Shown here one piece after another: positions 29,711 through 38,996 of a stretch of DNA of 64,000 nucleotides; the first letter of the stretch is position 1, and each line of letters opens with the position of its first letter. The stretch comes from Oleiagrimonas sp963821885. Its GTDB lineage: Bacteria; Pseudomonadota; Gammaproteobacteria; Xanthomonadales; Rhodanobacteraceae. The notes beneath the pieces are model-generated. The model did not search any database, had not been told where the DNA came from, and worked only from the letters and a program-made list of their open reading frames with translations. A program made the position numbers and the translations under genes. The stretch spans positions 495,928 to 559,927 of the forward strand of contig CAWGFN010000003.1 in the NCBI GenBank assembly GCA_963821885.1, read 5' to 3'.

Positions 29711-30334
29711 TCACCCATCGAACAGTCCGGGCTCCAGCAGCCGGCGCACCGGCGCGAAGCTGCGGCGGTGCTCGGGGCAGGGCCCCAGCCGCGCCAGCGC
29801 CTCAAGGTGCTCGGGCACGCCGTAGCCCTTGTGGCGGGCAAAGCCGTAGCCGGGGTGGCGGGCGTCCAGTTCCACCATGTAGCGGTCGCGGGCGACCTTG
29901 GCCAGGATCGATGCCGCGCCGATGGCCGGTTCCAGGGCGTCGCCGCCGACCACGGCCTGGGCCGGGCAGGGCAGGTCCGGCGGCAGCTTGTTGCCGTCGA
30001 TCAGCAGATGCTCGGCGGCGGGATCGAGCCCGTCGGCGGCTTCGCGCATGCCGTGCAGGGTGGCCTGGAAGATGTTGATGCGATCGATCTGCTGGCAGTC
30101 GACGAACACGATGCGCCAGGCCAGGGCGCGTTCCACGATGCGTCCGTAAAGCGTCTCGCGGGTGCTTTCGCTGAGCTGCTTGGAGTCGTCCAGTCCGCGG
30201 ATCCCGCGGTTCGGGTCGAGGATCACCGCGGCCACCACCACCGGCCCGGCCAGCGGCCCGCGGCCGGCCTCGTCGATGCCGGCCACGCGCAGGCAGGGGT
30301 CCAGGGTCGAGCTGACCGGTCGGCGGCGGGGCAT
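29711..30334 (-). CDS. rnhB: Ribonuclease HII
   Basis: RNase HII removes RNA from RNA/DNA hybrids and single ribonucleotides from DNA. The 207-residue protein shows the type 2 motif VAGIDEAGRGPLAGPVVVAA (first Asp and Glu), then LLIDGNKLP, GGDALEPAIGAASILAKVARDR and HPGYGFARHKGYGVPEH, so all four active-site acids have candidates. ATG 30334 begins two bases after the lpxB stop, so the two are closely linked. An in-frame upstream extension runs through lpxB and is Arg-rich, so it was not used. Confidence 0.97.
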   Translation of the reverse strand: MPRRRPVSSTLDPCLRVAGIDEAGRGPLAGPVVVAAVILDPNRGIRGLDDSKQLSESTRETLYGRIVERALAWRIVFVDCQQIDRINIFQATLHGMREAADGLDPAAEHLLIDGNKLPPDLPCPAQAVVGGDALEPAIGAASILAKVARDRYMVELDARHPGYGFARHKGYGVPEHLEALARLGPCPEHRRSFAPVRRLLEPGLFDG

Positions 30335-30336
30335 GC

Positions 30337-31533
30337 TCAGGCGTCGCCGCCGGGCAGCAGGTCGGACACCGCGGCGGCGGCCTGTTCGGCGGCGCTGCCG
30401 TCGAGTTCGCCCATCAGCTTGCGGTGCAGAACCTCGAAGGCGGCGACGATGGCGCCACGCCGGCGGCTGTTGCCGAACAGGTCCAGCAGTGCGGCCGTGA
30501 TCTTGTCCACGCTGCAATCGTCCTGCATCAGCTCGGGCACGATGCGCGTGCCGGCGAGGATGTTGGGCAGGGCGAAGGTGTCGGTCTTGATCAGTTTCAG
30601 GGCGCGCACGAAGCGGTAGGTCAGCGGCGCCACGCGGTAGCCGACCACCATCGGCCGCTTGGCCAGCATGGCTTCAAGGGTGGCCGTGCCCGAGGCCAGC
30701 AGCACCACGTCGGCGGCGAGCATGGCCTCATGCGCGTGGCCGTCGAGCAGTTCGATGTCCGCCGGGATGTTCCGCAACCGTTCGGCAAGCGCCTGGCGAC
30801 AGCGGGCGTTGGCGGCCGGGACCAGGATGCGCAGGCCCGGCATGGCCTCGGCCACCCGCGCCGCGGCCTGCAGAAAGATCCCGCCCAGGCGTTCAATCTC
30901 GCTGCCGCGGCTGCCGGGCAGCACGGCAAGCACCGGCACGTCCCGCGGCAACTGCAGGGCCTGGCGGGCCCCCTCGCGGTCGGCGACCAGGGGGAAGCGG
31001 TCGGCCAGCGGGTGGCCGACGAACCGGGCATCCACGCCATGGCGGGCGTAGATCGCCGGTTCCATCGGGAACAGGCACAGCACCCGGTCGGCGCTGCGGC
31101 CGATCTGTTCGGCGCGCTTCTCGCGCCAGGCCCACACCGAGGGACTGACGTAGTGCACGGTGCGCAGGCCGCGTTGCTTGAGCCGGCGCTCCAGTCCGAG
31201 ATTGAAGTCGGGCGCGTCGATGCCGATCACCAGGTCCGGTTGCAGCGCGACCAGCCGACGGATCAGGTCGCGGCGAAGCCGCAACAGCCGGGGCAGGTGC
31301 CGAAGGACCTCGGCGAAGCCCATCACCGAGAGTTCCTGGATGTCGTGCCAGGCCTCGAAGCCGGCCGCCTGCATGCGTGGGCCGCCGATGCCGACGATGC
31401 GCGCGTCGGGTCGGCGCCGGCGCAAGGCCTCGATCAGGGCGCCGCCAAGCTGGTCCCCGGACGCCTCGCCGGCGATGATGGCAATGACGGGCGAGTCGTC
31501 GGCGGCAACGGGTTCGTCGGAGCGCGTGGTCAT
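30337..31533 (-). CDS. lpxB: Lipid-A-disaccharide synthase
   Basis: LpxB (family GT19) joins UDP-diacylglucosamine and lipid X to form the lipid A disaccharide at the inner membrane surface. The sequence IAIIAGEASGDQLGGALIEAL is the N-terminal glycine-rich motif; VHYVSPSVWAWREKRAEQI, VLPGSRGSEIERL and VLLASGTATLEAMLAKRPMVV are the further conserved blocks. The 398 residues are slightly longer than in E. coli because of a 15-residue N-terminal tail. ATG 31533 is the only likely start. The gene follows lpxA after 100 bases. Confidence 0.97.
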   Translation of the reverse strand: MTTRSDEPVAADDSPVIAIIAGEASGDQLGGALIEALRRRRPDARIVGIGGPRMQAAGFEAWHDIQELSVMGFAEVLRHLPRLLRLRRDLIRRLVALQPDLVIGIDAPDFNLGLERRLKQRGLRTVHYVSPSVWAWREKRAEQIGRSADRVLCLFPMEPAIYARHGVDARFVGHPLADRFPLVADREGARQALQLPRDVPVLAVLPGSRGSEIERLGGIFLQAAARVAEAMPGLRILVPAANARCRQALAERLRNIPADIELLDGHAHEAMLAADVVLLASGTATLEAMLAKRPMVVGYRVAPLTYRFVRALKLIKTDTFALPNILAGTRIVPELMQDDCSVDKITAALLDLFGNSRRRGAIVAAFEVLHRKLMGELDGSAAEQAAAAVSDLLPGGDA

Positions 31534-31633
31534 GGCGTCAAGTGTAGGCGATGACGAACCGCGTGCGGCACCGTCGTGCCACGTGGGTCGATCCGCTTCC
31601 GGGCGCCCCTCGCGGACGCCGGTCGAGGGCCAT

Positions 31634-32407
31634 TCAGCGCTTGAGCGAGCGCTCGCTGCGGTCGATGAAATCGAGCATGGCCTTGACGTCCTCGCTGGAC
31701 TGCGCCTGATCGGTGAGCCGTTCGCGGGCCTCGGACAGCGACAGGCCGGCCATGTACAGCGTGCGGTAGGCGCGGCGTATGGCGGAGATGCGCTCGGGAT
31801 CGAAGCCGCGGCGCTTGAGTCCTTCGCTGTTGATGCCACGCGGACGACCGTGCTCCTGCTTGCCCATGATCACGAACGGCGGCACGTCGGCGCCGACCAG
31901 GCAGCCCATGCCGACGAAGGCGTGGGCGCCGATCTTGCAGAACTGGTGCACACCGCTGAAGCCGGCCATGATCACCCAGTCGCCGACCTCCACGTGGCCG
32001 GCCAGCGAGGCGTTGTTGGAGAACACCGTGTGGTTGCCGACCTGGCAATCGTGGGCGATGTGCACGTAGGCCAGGAACCAGTTGTCGTTGCCGATGCGCG
32101 TCGAGCCGCCGCCGTCGCCGGTGCCGCGGTTGACGGTGACGAATTCGCGGAAGACGTTGTTGTCGCCGATGACCAGTTCGGCGCGCTCGCCCTTGTATTT
32201 CTTGTCCTGGGCATCGCCGCCGATGGAGGCGAACGAATGGATGTGATTGCCCTTGCCGATGCGGGTCGGACCCTGGATCACCACGTGCGGGCCGATGACC
32301 GTGCCGGCGCCGATCTCCACGTCCGCGCCGATCACGCTGAACGCGCCGACGTCCACGTCGTCGTCAAGGCGGGCCCTGGGGTCGATCTGGGCGCTGGCAT
32401 GGATCAT
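31634..32407 (-). CDS. lpxA: UDP-N-acetylglucosamine acyltransferase
   Basis: LpxA puts the first 3-hydroxyacyl chain on UDP-GlcNAc from acyl carrier protein, starting lipid A synthesis. The 257-residue protein is a left-handed beta-helix of hexapeptide repeats (from IHASAQIDPRARL to about residue 185), with the catalytic His region in AYVHIAHDCQVGN. The C-terminal helical part starts at INSEGLKRRGF. A near-perfect AAGGAGGG site before the ATG at 32407 fixes the start. It is 11 bases after the fabZ stop. Confidence 0.97.
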   Translation of the reverse strand: MIHASAQIDPRARLDDDVDVGAFSVIGADVEIGAGTVIGPHVVIQGPTRIGKGNHIHSFASIGGDAQDKKYKGERAELVIGDNNVFREFVTVNRGTGDGGGSTRIGNDNWFLAYVHIAHDCQVGNHTVFSNNASLAGHVEVGDWVIMAGFSGVHQFCKIGAHAFVGMGCLVGADVPPFVIMGKQEHGRPRGINSEGLKRRGFDPERISAIRRAYRTLYMAGLSLSEARERLTDQAQSSEDVKAMLDFIDRSERSLKR

Positions 32408-32418
32408 CGGAGCCCTCC

Positions 32419-32877
32419 TTATTCGGCGCGGCCGGCGCACATCAGCTCGCAGCTGGCGACTTCGCCGCCGTCGACCAGGGCGCGGGCCTCGAACAGGCCC
32501 ATGCCGCGCAGCATGCGCTTGAGCGTCACCTCCAGGCGCAGCTGGTCGCCGGGCACGACCTTGGCGCTGAAGCGCGCCTTGTCGACCTTGGCCAGGTAGA
32601 ACAGGGGGTTGCTGTTGGCGCCGGCCTCGGCGCTGAGCATGATCAGCATGCCGGCGGCCTGCGCCATGGCTTCGATCACCAGCACGCCGGGCATCACCGG
32701 ATGGGCCGGAAAATGGCCCTGGAAGAAGGGCTCGTTGATGGTCACGTTCTTGATCGCGACGACGCTCTTGCCCGGTTCCAGCTCGATCACGCGATCGAGC
32801 AGCAGGAAGGGATAGCGGTGCGGAAGCAGCTGCTGGATCTGCTCGACGTTGACCGGCAGCTTGATGGCGTCACTCAT
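32419..32877 (-). CDS. fabZ: 3-hydroxyacyl-ACP dehydratase FabZ
   Basis: FabZ removes water from 3-hydroxyacyl-ACP in fatty-acid elongation. The 152-residue hot-dog fold protein shows LPHRYPFLLLDRV near the N-terminus and the active-site block GHFPAHPVMPGVLVIEAMAQ with the catalytic His and Glu. Its start overlaps the lpxD stop by eight bases, and lpxA follows closely, so substrate flow (3-hydroxyacyl-ACP to either LpxA/LpxD or FabZ) is coded in one transcript. Confidence 0.98.
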   Translation of the reverse strand: MSDAIKLPVNVEQIQQLLPHRYPFLLLDRVIELEPGKSVVAIKNVTINEPFFQGHFPAHPVMPGVLVIEAMAQAAGMLIMLSAEAGANSNPLFYLAKVDKARFSAKVVPGDQLRLEVTLKRMLRGMGLFEARALVDGGEVASCELMCAGRAE

Positions 32878-33892
32878 GTTCTTTCCTTTCCAGCGCCGTC
32901 AGGCGGCGCGCGAATTCGTCCAGTTTCTTGAATCGTGCGGCATTTCGGCGCCACAGACGGTTTTCCTGCAGCGGTATGCCGGAAGAATACTCGCCCGGCT
33001 CGCGTATGGAGTGCGTGACCAGACTCTTGGCCGTAATGGTAACCCGATCGGCCACTTCCAGATGGCCGAGGATGCCGGCGTTGCCGCCGATCAGGCACCA
33101 GCTGCCGATCCGGGCGCTGCCGGCCACTGCGCTGCAGCCGGCCATCGCGGTGTGCGCGCCGATCACCACGTTGTGGGCGATCTGGATCTGGTTGTCCAGG
33201 CGCACGTCCTCGCCCAGCACGGTGTCCTCCAGCGCGCCGCGGTCGATGGTGGTGTTGGCGCCGATCTCGCAATCGTCGCCGATGCGCACGCCGCCGAGCT
33301 GCGGCACCTTGGTCCAGCGGCCGCCGTCGACGGCGATGCCGAAGCCGTCCGAACCGATCACCGCCCCCGGATGCACCCGCACGCGCGCGCCCAGGCTCAC
33401 CCGGATCACCAGCGTCACCCGCGCCACCAGGCGGGACTGTGGGCCGACCACACAATCGGGCCCGACGATGCAGTGCGGGCCGAGGATCGCGCCGTCCTCG
33501 ATGCGCGCCCCGGCCTCGATCACGCAATGCGGGCCGATCGAGGCGCTGTCGGCGATCCGGGCGTCGTCGGCGACCACCGCGGACGGATGCACGCCGGGCG
33601 TGGACGCCGGCTGCCGTTCGAACAGCGCCGCGATGCGCGCGAAGGCCAGGTAGGGGTCACGGGCGACCAGTGCCGGTCGCGGGCAGTCCGCGGCGGCATC
33701 GGCGCCGATCACGACCGCCGCCGCACCGGTCTCGCGCAACTGCGGGGTGTAGCGCGGGTTGGCCAGGAAGCTCAGCTGTCCGGCGCCGGCCGCGGCCAGC
33801 GTGCCGACGCCGGCGATCGTCGTGTCGCCGGCGCCCTGCAGTTGCAGGTCGAAGCGTTCGGCCAGTTCGGCCAGGGTGTAGCTGCTGTTCAC
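32870..33892 (-). CDS. lpxD: UDP-3-O-(3-hydroxyacyl)glucosamine N-acyltransferase
   Basis: LpxD adds the N-linked acyl chain in lipid A synthesis. The 340-residue protein has an N-terminal uridine-binding domain (TLAELAERFDLQLQGAGD to about residue 100) and then hexapeptide repeats forming a left-handed beta-helix; the catalytic His lies in QIAHNVVIGAHTAMAG. The C-terminal helix follows NRLWRRNAARFKKLDEFARRL. The start is GTG at 33892 with a G-rich site before it. A CATAAT box lies in the 85-base gap after bamA. Confidence 0.96.
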   Translation of the reverse strand: MNSSYTLAELAERFDLQLQGAGDTTIAGVGTLAAAGAGQLSFLANPRYTPQLRETGAAAVVIGADAAADCPRPALVARDPYLAFARIAALFERQPASTPGVHPSAVVADDARIADSASIGPHCVIEAGARIEDGAILGPHCIVGPDCVVGPQSRLVARVTLVIRVSLGARVRVHPGAVIGSDGFGIAVDGGRWTKVPQLGGVRIGDDCEIGANTTIDRGALEDTVLGEDVRLDNQIQIAHNVVIGAHTAMAGCSAVAGSARIGSWCLIGGNAGILGHLEVADRVTITAKSLVTHSIREPGEYSSGIPLQENRLWRRNAARFKKLDEFARRLTALERKEHE

Positions 33893-33977
33893 GCGATGGC
33901 CCCCGCCGCCGGCAAGGCGGCATGTGGATTGAGCGGACGCATTATGCCGCGAATGCGGCCATCGGCCGACGCATGCC

Positions 33978-36290
33978 TCAGAACTGGTTGCCGAAGGTGA
34001 ACTGGATGCGCTCCTCGTAGCGACGGTCCTGGGGCTTCTTGCGGAACGGCACGGCGTAGCTGATCACCAGCGGGCCGATCGGCGCCTGCCACTGCAGCGA
34101 CAGACCGTAGGAGGCGCGCAGTTCGCCGGTGCTGAAGTTGTTGTAGTCCTTGAACACGTTGCCGACATCGACGAAGGCGGCGACGCGCGCCGTGCTCACG
34201 TCGCGCAGCGCGGGAATCGGCAGGAACATCTGCGCCGTGCCCTTGACCTTGAAGGAGCCGCCAATGGGCTGCGCGTAGCCATAGACGGGAACGAAGGCGC
34301 GGGGACCCAGGGTGTTGTCCTGGAAGCCGCGCACGTCCTGCACGCCGCCGGCGTAGTAGTTCTCCCAGAACGGGAAGTCGTACTTGGCGTCCTTGCCGTA
34401 GGTCTTGCCGTAGCCCACCTGGCCATCCAGCAGAAGCACGAAGCCGCCACCGATGGGCCAGTAGTGGTTGCCGTGGTAATAGGCCTTCCAGTACTGCACG
34501 GTGGAGCCCGGCAGGGCTGCCGAGAGCGCCAGCGATTCGATGCCGCCACGGGTCGGGGCCCAGTAGTAGTTGCGGGTGTCGCGCTTATAGCCGAGGCTGC
34601 CGGTCCACGAATGGACCGTCTTGTTGCCTATGGTGTTCTGGTAGTCGATCAGCTGGGTCGGCGAGTAACCCGGGTACAGGTTGATCTTGTTGCTGCTGAT
34701 GCCCAGGCCGGCCGACACGCGATCGACTTCGCTGATGGGGAAGCCGATCGTGGTGTCGAACGATCGCGTGCTGTTGGTGTAGTTGGCGAAATCGGTGTTG
34801 CCGTAGTCCAGTTTGCTGTAGGTGGCGTTGTAGGCAATGCTCACGCCGTCGTCGGTGAGGTACGGGTTGACGTAGCCGAACTGGATCTGCTGGTAGTAGC
34901 TGCTCTTCTGCACCGCGACCGAGAACTTGTCGCCGCTGCCGAGGAAGTTGTTCTGCGACACCGAGGCGCTGAGGATCGCGCCCGAATACTGCGAGTAGCC
35001 GATGCCGAACATGATGCTGCCGGCCGACTTTTCCTCGACCTTCACGTTCAGGTCGACCTCGTCGGAGGTGCCGGGCACGCGCTGGGTGTCGACCTTCACG
35101 TCGTCCTTGAAGTAGCCCAGTGTCTGCAGGCGGCGCTTGGACGCGTCGATGGCCACCTGGTTGTACCAGGCGCCCTCGCCGATGCGCATCTCGCGTCGCA
35201 GGACCGAATCCTGGGTCTTGGTGTTGCCCTGGAAATTGATCCGGCGGATGTACACGCGATCACCGGGCTTGACGTAGAAGGTGATGTCGGCGGTGCGGTT
35301 TTTCTTGTCCAGCTTGGGGACCACCTGCACGTCGGCGAAGGCGTAGCCGATGCGTGCCAGGACATTCTTGATGGCCTTCTTGCTCTGCTCGATGCGGTAG
35401 CGCTTGAACAGGTCGCCCTTGTTGATGAACACCAGGTCGCGGATGGTCTTCTCCGGCAGCACCAGCTTGCCCAGGAGGTGCACGCCGGAAATCTTGTACA
35501 CATCGCCCTGGGTGACGTTGGCGGTGATGTACATCTTGCGCTTGGTCGGGTTGATGGAGACCTGCGTGGAATCGATGTTGAAGTCGGCGTAACCGCGATC
35601 CATGTAGTACGAGTCCAGCGACTTGAGGTCGCCGGAGAGTTTTTCCTTGGAGTACTGGTCGTTCTTGGAATACCAGGACCACCAGCCGGTGGTGTCTGAC
35701 TTGAAGTTCTTGCGGATCTGCTTGTCGGTGAAGGCGGTGTTGCCGACGATGTTGATCGCCTTGATGCGCGCGGTCTTGCCCTCGCGGATGGCGATGTCGA
35801 TGGTCACGCGGTTGCGGTTGAGGTGGGTGACGTGCGCCTTCACCGAGACGTTGTACTTGCCGCGGTTGTAGTACTGGGTGATCAGCTCGTCCTGCACCCG
35901 GCTCAGGGCCAGGGGGTCGAAGGTGTCGCCCTCGGCCAGGCCGATCTGCTTCAGGCCCTTCTTCAGGTCGTCGCTCTTGATGGCCTTGTTGCCGCGCAGG
36001 TTCAGCTTGGCGATCGACGGGCGCTCGGCCACCTTGATGACCAGGATGTTGCCCTGTCGCTCGAGCTCCACGTCACTGAAGAAGCCGGTGCGGAACAGCG
36101 CCTCGATCGACTGCTTGGCGCTGGCATCGGTCAGGGTGTCGCCCTTGGCCACCGGCAGGTAGCTGTAGACGGTTCCGGCGGCGATGCGCTGCAGACCGTC
36201 CACGCGGATGTCGGAAATGACAAAAGGCTGCGTCGCCGCGGCCTTGGCGGACATGGAGGCGAGCAGGATCAGGGCGGCGATACGCTTCAT
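33978..36290 (-). CDS. bamA: Outer-membrane protein assembly factor BamA
   Basis: BamA is the Omp85 core of the BAM machine that folds beta-barrel proteins into the outer membrane. The 770-residue protein has a signal peptide (residues 1-19), five POTRA domains (FVISDIRVDGLQRIAAGTVYSYLPV starts the first) and a C-terminal barrel. It includes the VRGFQDNTLGPRA lid-loop motif (VRGF) and the final QFTFGNQF, whose last aromatic residue is the beta-signal. It follows rseP after 64 bases. The skp gene that follows bamA in E. coli is missing. Confidence 0.97.
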   Translation of the reverse strand: MKRIAALILLASMSAKAAATQPFVISDIRVDGLQRIAAGTVYSYLPVAKGDTLTDASAKQSIEALFRTGFFSDVELERQGNILVIKVAERPSIAKLNLRGNKAIKSDDLKKGLKQIGLAEGDTFDPLALSRVQDELITQYYNRGKYNVSVKAHVTHLNRNRVTIDIAIREGKTARIKAINIVGNTAFTDKQIRKNFKSDTTGWWSWYSKNDQYSKEKLSGDLKSLDSYYMDRGYADFNIDSTQVSINPTKRKMYITANVTQGDVYKISGVHLLGKLVLPEKTIRDLVFINKGDLFKRYRIEQSKKAIKNVLARIGYAFADVQVVPKLDKKNRTADITFYVKPGDRVYIRRINFQGNTKTQDSVLRREMRIGEGAWYNQVAIDASKRRLQTLGYFKDDVKVDTQRVPGTSDEVDLNVKVEEKSAGSIMFGIGYSQYSGAILSASVSQNNFLGSGDKFSVAVQKSSYYQQIQFGYVNPYLTDDGVSIAYNATYSKLDYGNTDFANYTNSTRSFDTTIGFPISEVDRVSAGLGISSNKINLYPGYSPTQLIDYQNTIGNKTVHSWTGSLGYKRDTRNYYWAPTRGGIESLALSAALPGSTVQYWKAYYHGNHYWPIGGGFVLLLDGQVGYGKTYGKDAKYDFPFWENYYAGGVQDVRGFQDNTLGPRAFVPVYGYAQPIGGSFKVKGTAQMFLPIPALRDVSTARVAAFVDVGNVFKDYNNFSTGELRASYGLSLQWQAPIGPLVISYAVPFRKKPQDRRYEERIQFTFGNQF

Positions 36291-36354
36291 CGTCGATTCC
36301 AGTGGGTGGTGCGCGGGTACGCGGCAGCAAGCCGCGGCGAATGGATGCCCCGGT

Positions 36355-37713
36355 TCAAGAGGGTATTCCGAGAATGTCGTTGTACAGGGCCAGTCCGATG
36401 ATGCAGGTGAGCAACGCGAGGCCGACGAATTGGCCGGCGATCATGGCCCGTTCGCTGACCGGACTGCCCTTGACCAGCTCGATAAGGTAATACAGCAGGT
36501 GCCCGCCGTCCAAGATCGGGATGGGCAGCAGGTTGATCACGGCCAGGCTCAGGGACACCAGGGCGAGGAACTGCAGGAACCACGCCAGGCCCATCTGCGC
36601 GTAGGCATTGGATGCGCGGGCGATGGTCACCACGCCGGAAATGTTGCGCGAGGACGCCTGTCCCGAGAGGATGCGGCCGATCATGTGGAACGAGGTGGCC
36701 ACGGTGTCCCAGCTCTGGGTCAGGGCATGTCCGAAGGCGTCAACGGGTCCGTAGCGCAGGGTGACCTGGGCGTCGCCCGGCGTGTTCGAGCCGATGCCGA
36801 TCTGCCAGTGGGGACCGGCGCTGCCCGGGGCCTTCGCGCGGGGCTTGAGCCGCACTTCGCGGGTGAGGTCGCCGCGCCGCAAGGTCAGGCGGACATCGAC
36901 GGCCTTGGCGGCCATGGCCTGCTGGATCAGGGTGCCGATGTCGGAGAAATAGCGCACCGGCTGACCGTCGACCTCAAGGATGCGGTCGCCCGGCTTCAGT
37001 CCGGCCTCGGCGGCGGCGCCGCCTCTGGTCACGGTGTCGGCGATGGGCAGGTGTCCGCCGGGCTGCATGCCGATGCGGTCGTAGACCGCGCTGGCGGCAC
37101 CGTCCACCGGCAGGGTGTCCAGGCGCAGCATGAGACTGGTTTCGCTGCCGTCGGCGCGCTTGACGCGCACATGGGCGGCCCGGTGCAGAAGCAGGTCGTT
37201 GTTGACCAGGTCCATCGCGCCGGTCCAGGTGCGCACGTCCTGGCCGTCGACGGCGAGCATGCGGTCACCGCTCTGGAAGCCGGCCTGCGCGGCCAGGGTC
37301 TGCACTGCGGGGCGGGCGACGACCGGCGCGTTGTCCGGGCGGCCGATGACGAACATCAGCCACAACGCGGCGACCGCGAAGATGATGTTGAAGACCGGGC
37401 CGGCGGCGACGATGGCGATGCGCTGCCACACCGGCTTGCCGGTGAACTCCTGGTCCCTGAGTGCCTCGGGGACCGGTTCGCCCTCGCGGGCGTCGAGCAT
37501 CTTCACGTAGCCGCCCAGCGGAATCATCGCGATCCGGTATTCGGTGCCGTCGCGACCGATGCGGCTCCAGATGGCGCGCCCGAAACCGACCGAGAAGCGC
37601 AGCACCTTGACCCCACAGCGACGCGCGACCCAGTAATGACCGAATTCGTGGAAGGTCACCAGCAGGGCAAGGGTGACGATCAGCCACCAGGCGGAACCAA
37701 GGATCGTACTCAT
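36355..37713 (-). CDS. rseP: Site-2 metalloprotease RseP
   Basis: RseP cuts the anti-sigma factor RseA within the inner membrane during the envelope stress response and clears remnant signal peptides. The 452-residue protein has the zinc motif HEFGH at residues 22-26 within the first membrane helix, two PDZ domains (about 115-195 and 200-285, the second with GLKPGDRILEVDGQPV) and the third active-site motif NLLPIPILDGGHLLYYLIE in a later helix. Substrates are not coded in the window. It lies between dxr and bamA, as in E. coli. Confidence 0.97.
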   Translation of the reverse strand: MSTILGSAWWLIVTLALLVTFHEFGHYWVARRCGVKVLRFSVGFGRAIWSRIGRDGTEYRIAMIPLGGYVKMLDAREGEPVPEALRDQEFTGKPVWQRIAIVAAGPVFNIIFAVAALWLMFVIGRPDNAPVVARPAVQTLAAQAGFQSGDRMLAVDGQDVRTWTGAMDLVNNDLLLHRAAHVRVKRADGSETSLMLRLDTLPVDGAASAVYDRIGMQPGGHLPIADTVTRGGAAAEAGLKPGDRILEVDGQPVRYFSDIGTLIQQAMAAKAVDVRLTLRRGDLTREVRLKPRAKAPGSAGPHWQIGIGSNTPGDAQVTLRYGPVDAFGHALTQSWDTVATSFHMIGRILSGQASSRNISGVVTIARASNAYAQMGLAWFLQFLALVSLSLAVINLLPIPILDGGHLLYYLIELVKGSPVSERAMIAGQFVGLALLTCIIGLALYNDILGIPS

Positions 37714-37783
37714 GCAGTCGGGGTCGGGAAGGCTCTGGAAACAAGGGGGTGGCGGCCCTGGAGGGCGCCGTCATCGGACTAGC

Positions 37784-38959
37784 TTAACAGCGTCCGCGCA
37801 TGCAGCGGCGGGCGGTATCGCGAGCCATGAGATCACGCGCTCTCAGCGTCGGGATATCGACCACGGCCTGCGCCGGCAGTTCCTCAAGCACCTGTTCGAT
37901 GACTTCGGCGATACCCAGGAACGGCAGCGTGCCGGCCAGGAAGGCATCCACCGCGACCTCGTTGGCGGCATTGAGCACGGTGGTCGCGTCGCCGCCCGCG
38001 CGCAGGGCCTGGAAGGCCAGTGCCAGGCAGCGGAAGGTGTCGGTGTCGGGCGCCTCGAAATCCAGCCGGCCGATCGTGGCCAGGTCCAGCGAGGGCACGC
38101 CGGCCTCGATGCGTTCGGGCCAGGCCAGGGCGTGCGCCAGGGCGGTGCGCATGTCGGGGTGGCCCAGCTGCGCCAGCATCGAACCGTCGGCGTATTCGAC
38201 CAGCGAGTGCACCAGGCTCTGCGCGTGCACCACCACGTCGATGGCATCGACGCCGGCGCCGAACAGGTGGTGCGCCTCGATGACCTCCAGGCCCTTGTTC
38301 ATCAGCGTGGCCGAGTCGACCGAGATCTTGCGGCCCATGCTCCAGTTCGGATGCGCGCAGGCCTGGTCGGGGGTGATGCCGTGCAGCGCGGCACGGTCGC
38401 GCCCGCGGAACGGGCCGCCCGAGGCGGTCAGGATCAGCCGGCGCACGCCGGCATCGGCCAGTGGCGGTCGCTCGCCGGGCAGGCACTGGAAGATGGCGTT
38501 GTGTTCGGAATCGACGGGAATCAGCTCGCCGCCGCCCTCGCGCAGGGCCTGCATCAGCAGCTCGCCGGCCATGACCACCGATTCCTTGTTGGCCAGCAGC
38601 AGGCGCTTGCCGGCGCGCGCGGCGGCCAGCGTGGAATCGAGTCCGGCAGCGCCGACGATGGCCGCGACCACCGTGTCGCACAGGGCATCGGCCGCGGCCG
38701 CGCTGATCGCGTCCGCGCCGGCATGCACCTGGCAGGTCACGCCGAGGCCGGTCAGCCGCTGGCGCAGGTCGGCCTCCATGGCCGGGTCGGCGAGGATCGC
38801 CACATCCGGACGGAAGCGCGCGCACAGCTCGGCCAGCTTGGCGCTGTTGCGATGGGCCGCCAGCACGCCGACGCGAAAGCGGTCCGGGTGCCGCGCGATC
38901 ACGTCCAGGGTGCTGGAGCCGATCGAGCCGGTGGCGCCGAGCACGGCCACGGTCCTCAT
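37784..38959 (-). CDS. dxr: 1-deoxy-D-xylulose-5-phosphate reductoisomerase
   Basis: Dxr makes 2-C-methylerythritol 4-phosphate, the second step of the non-mevalonate isoprenoid pathway, using NADPH. The 391-residue protein starts RTVAVLGATGSIGSSTLDVI (NADPH-binding motif). It has LLLANKESVVMAGELL, VDSEHNAIFQCLPG with the metal-binding Asp/Glu, SGGPFRGRD and NWSMGRKISVDSATLMNKGLEVIEAHHLFG, the substrate and metal region. Product flow leads to IspA and UppS, both in the window. It lies between cdsA and rseP, the conserved place. Confidence 0.98.
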   Translation of the reverse strand: MRTVAVLGATGSIGSSTLDVIARHPDRFRVGVLAAHRNSAKLAELCARFRPDVAILADPAMEADLRQRLTGLGVTCQVHAGADAISAAAADALCDTVVAAIVGAAGLDSTLAAARAGKRLLLANKESVVMAGELLMQALREGGGELIPVDSEHNAIFQCLPGERPPLADAGVRRLILTASGGPFRGRDRAALHGITPDQACAHPNWSMGRKISVDSATLMNKGLEVIEAHHLFGAGVDAIDVVVHAQSLVHSLVEYADGSMLAQLGHPDMRTALAHALAWPERIEAGVPSLDLATIGRLDFEAPDTDTFRCLALAFQALRAGGDATTVLNAANEVAVDAFLAGTLPFLGIAEVIEQVLEELPAQAVVDIPTLRARDLMARDTARRCMRGRC

Positions 38960-38996
38960 CGACGGAACCCCGTGGCGAGGCGGTCCTGCGCGCGCA

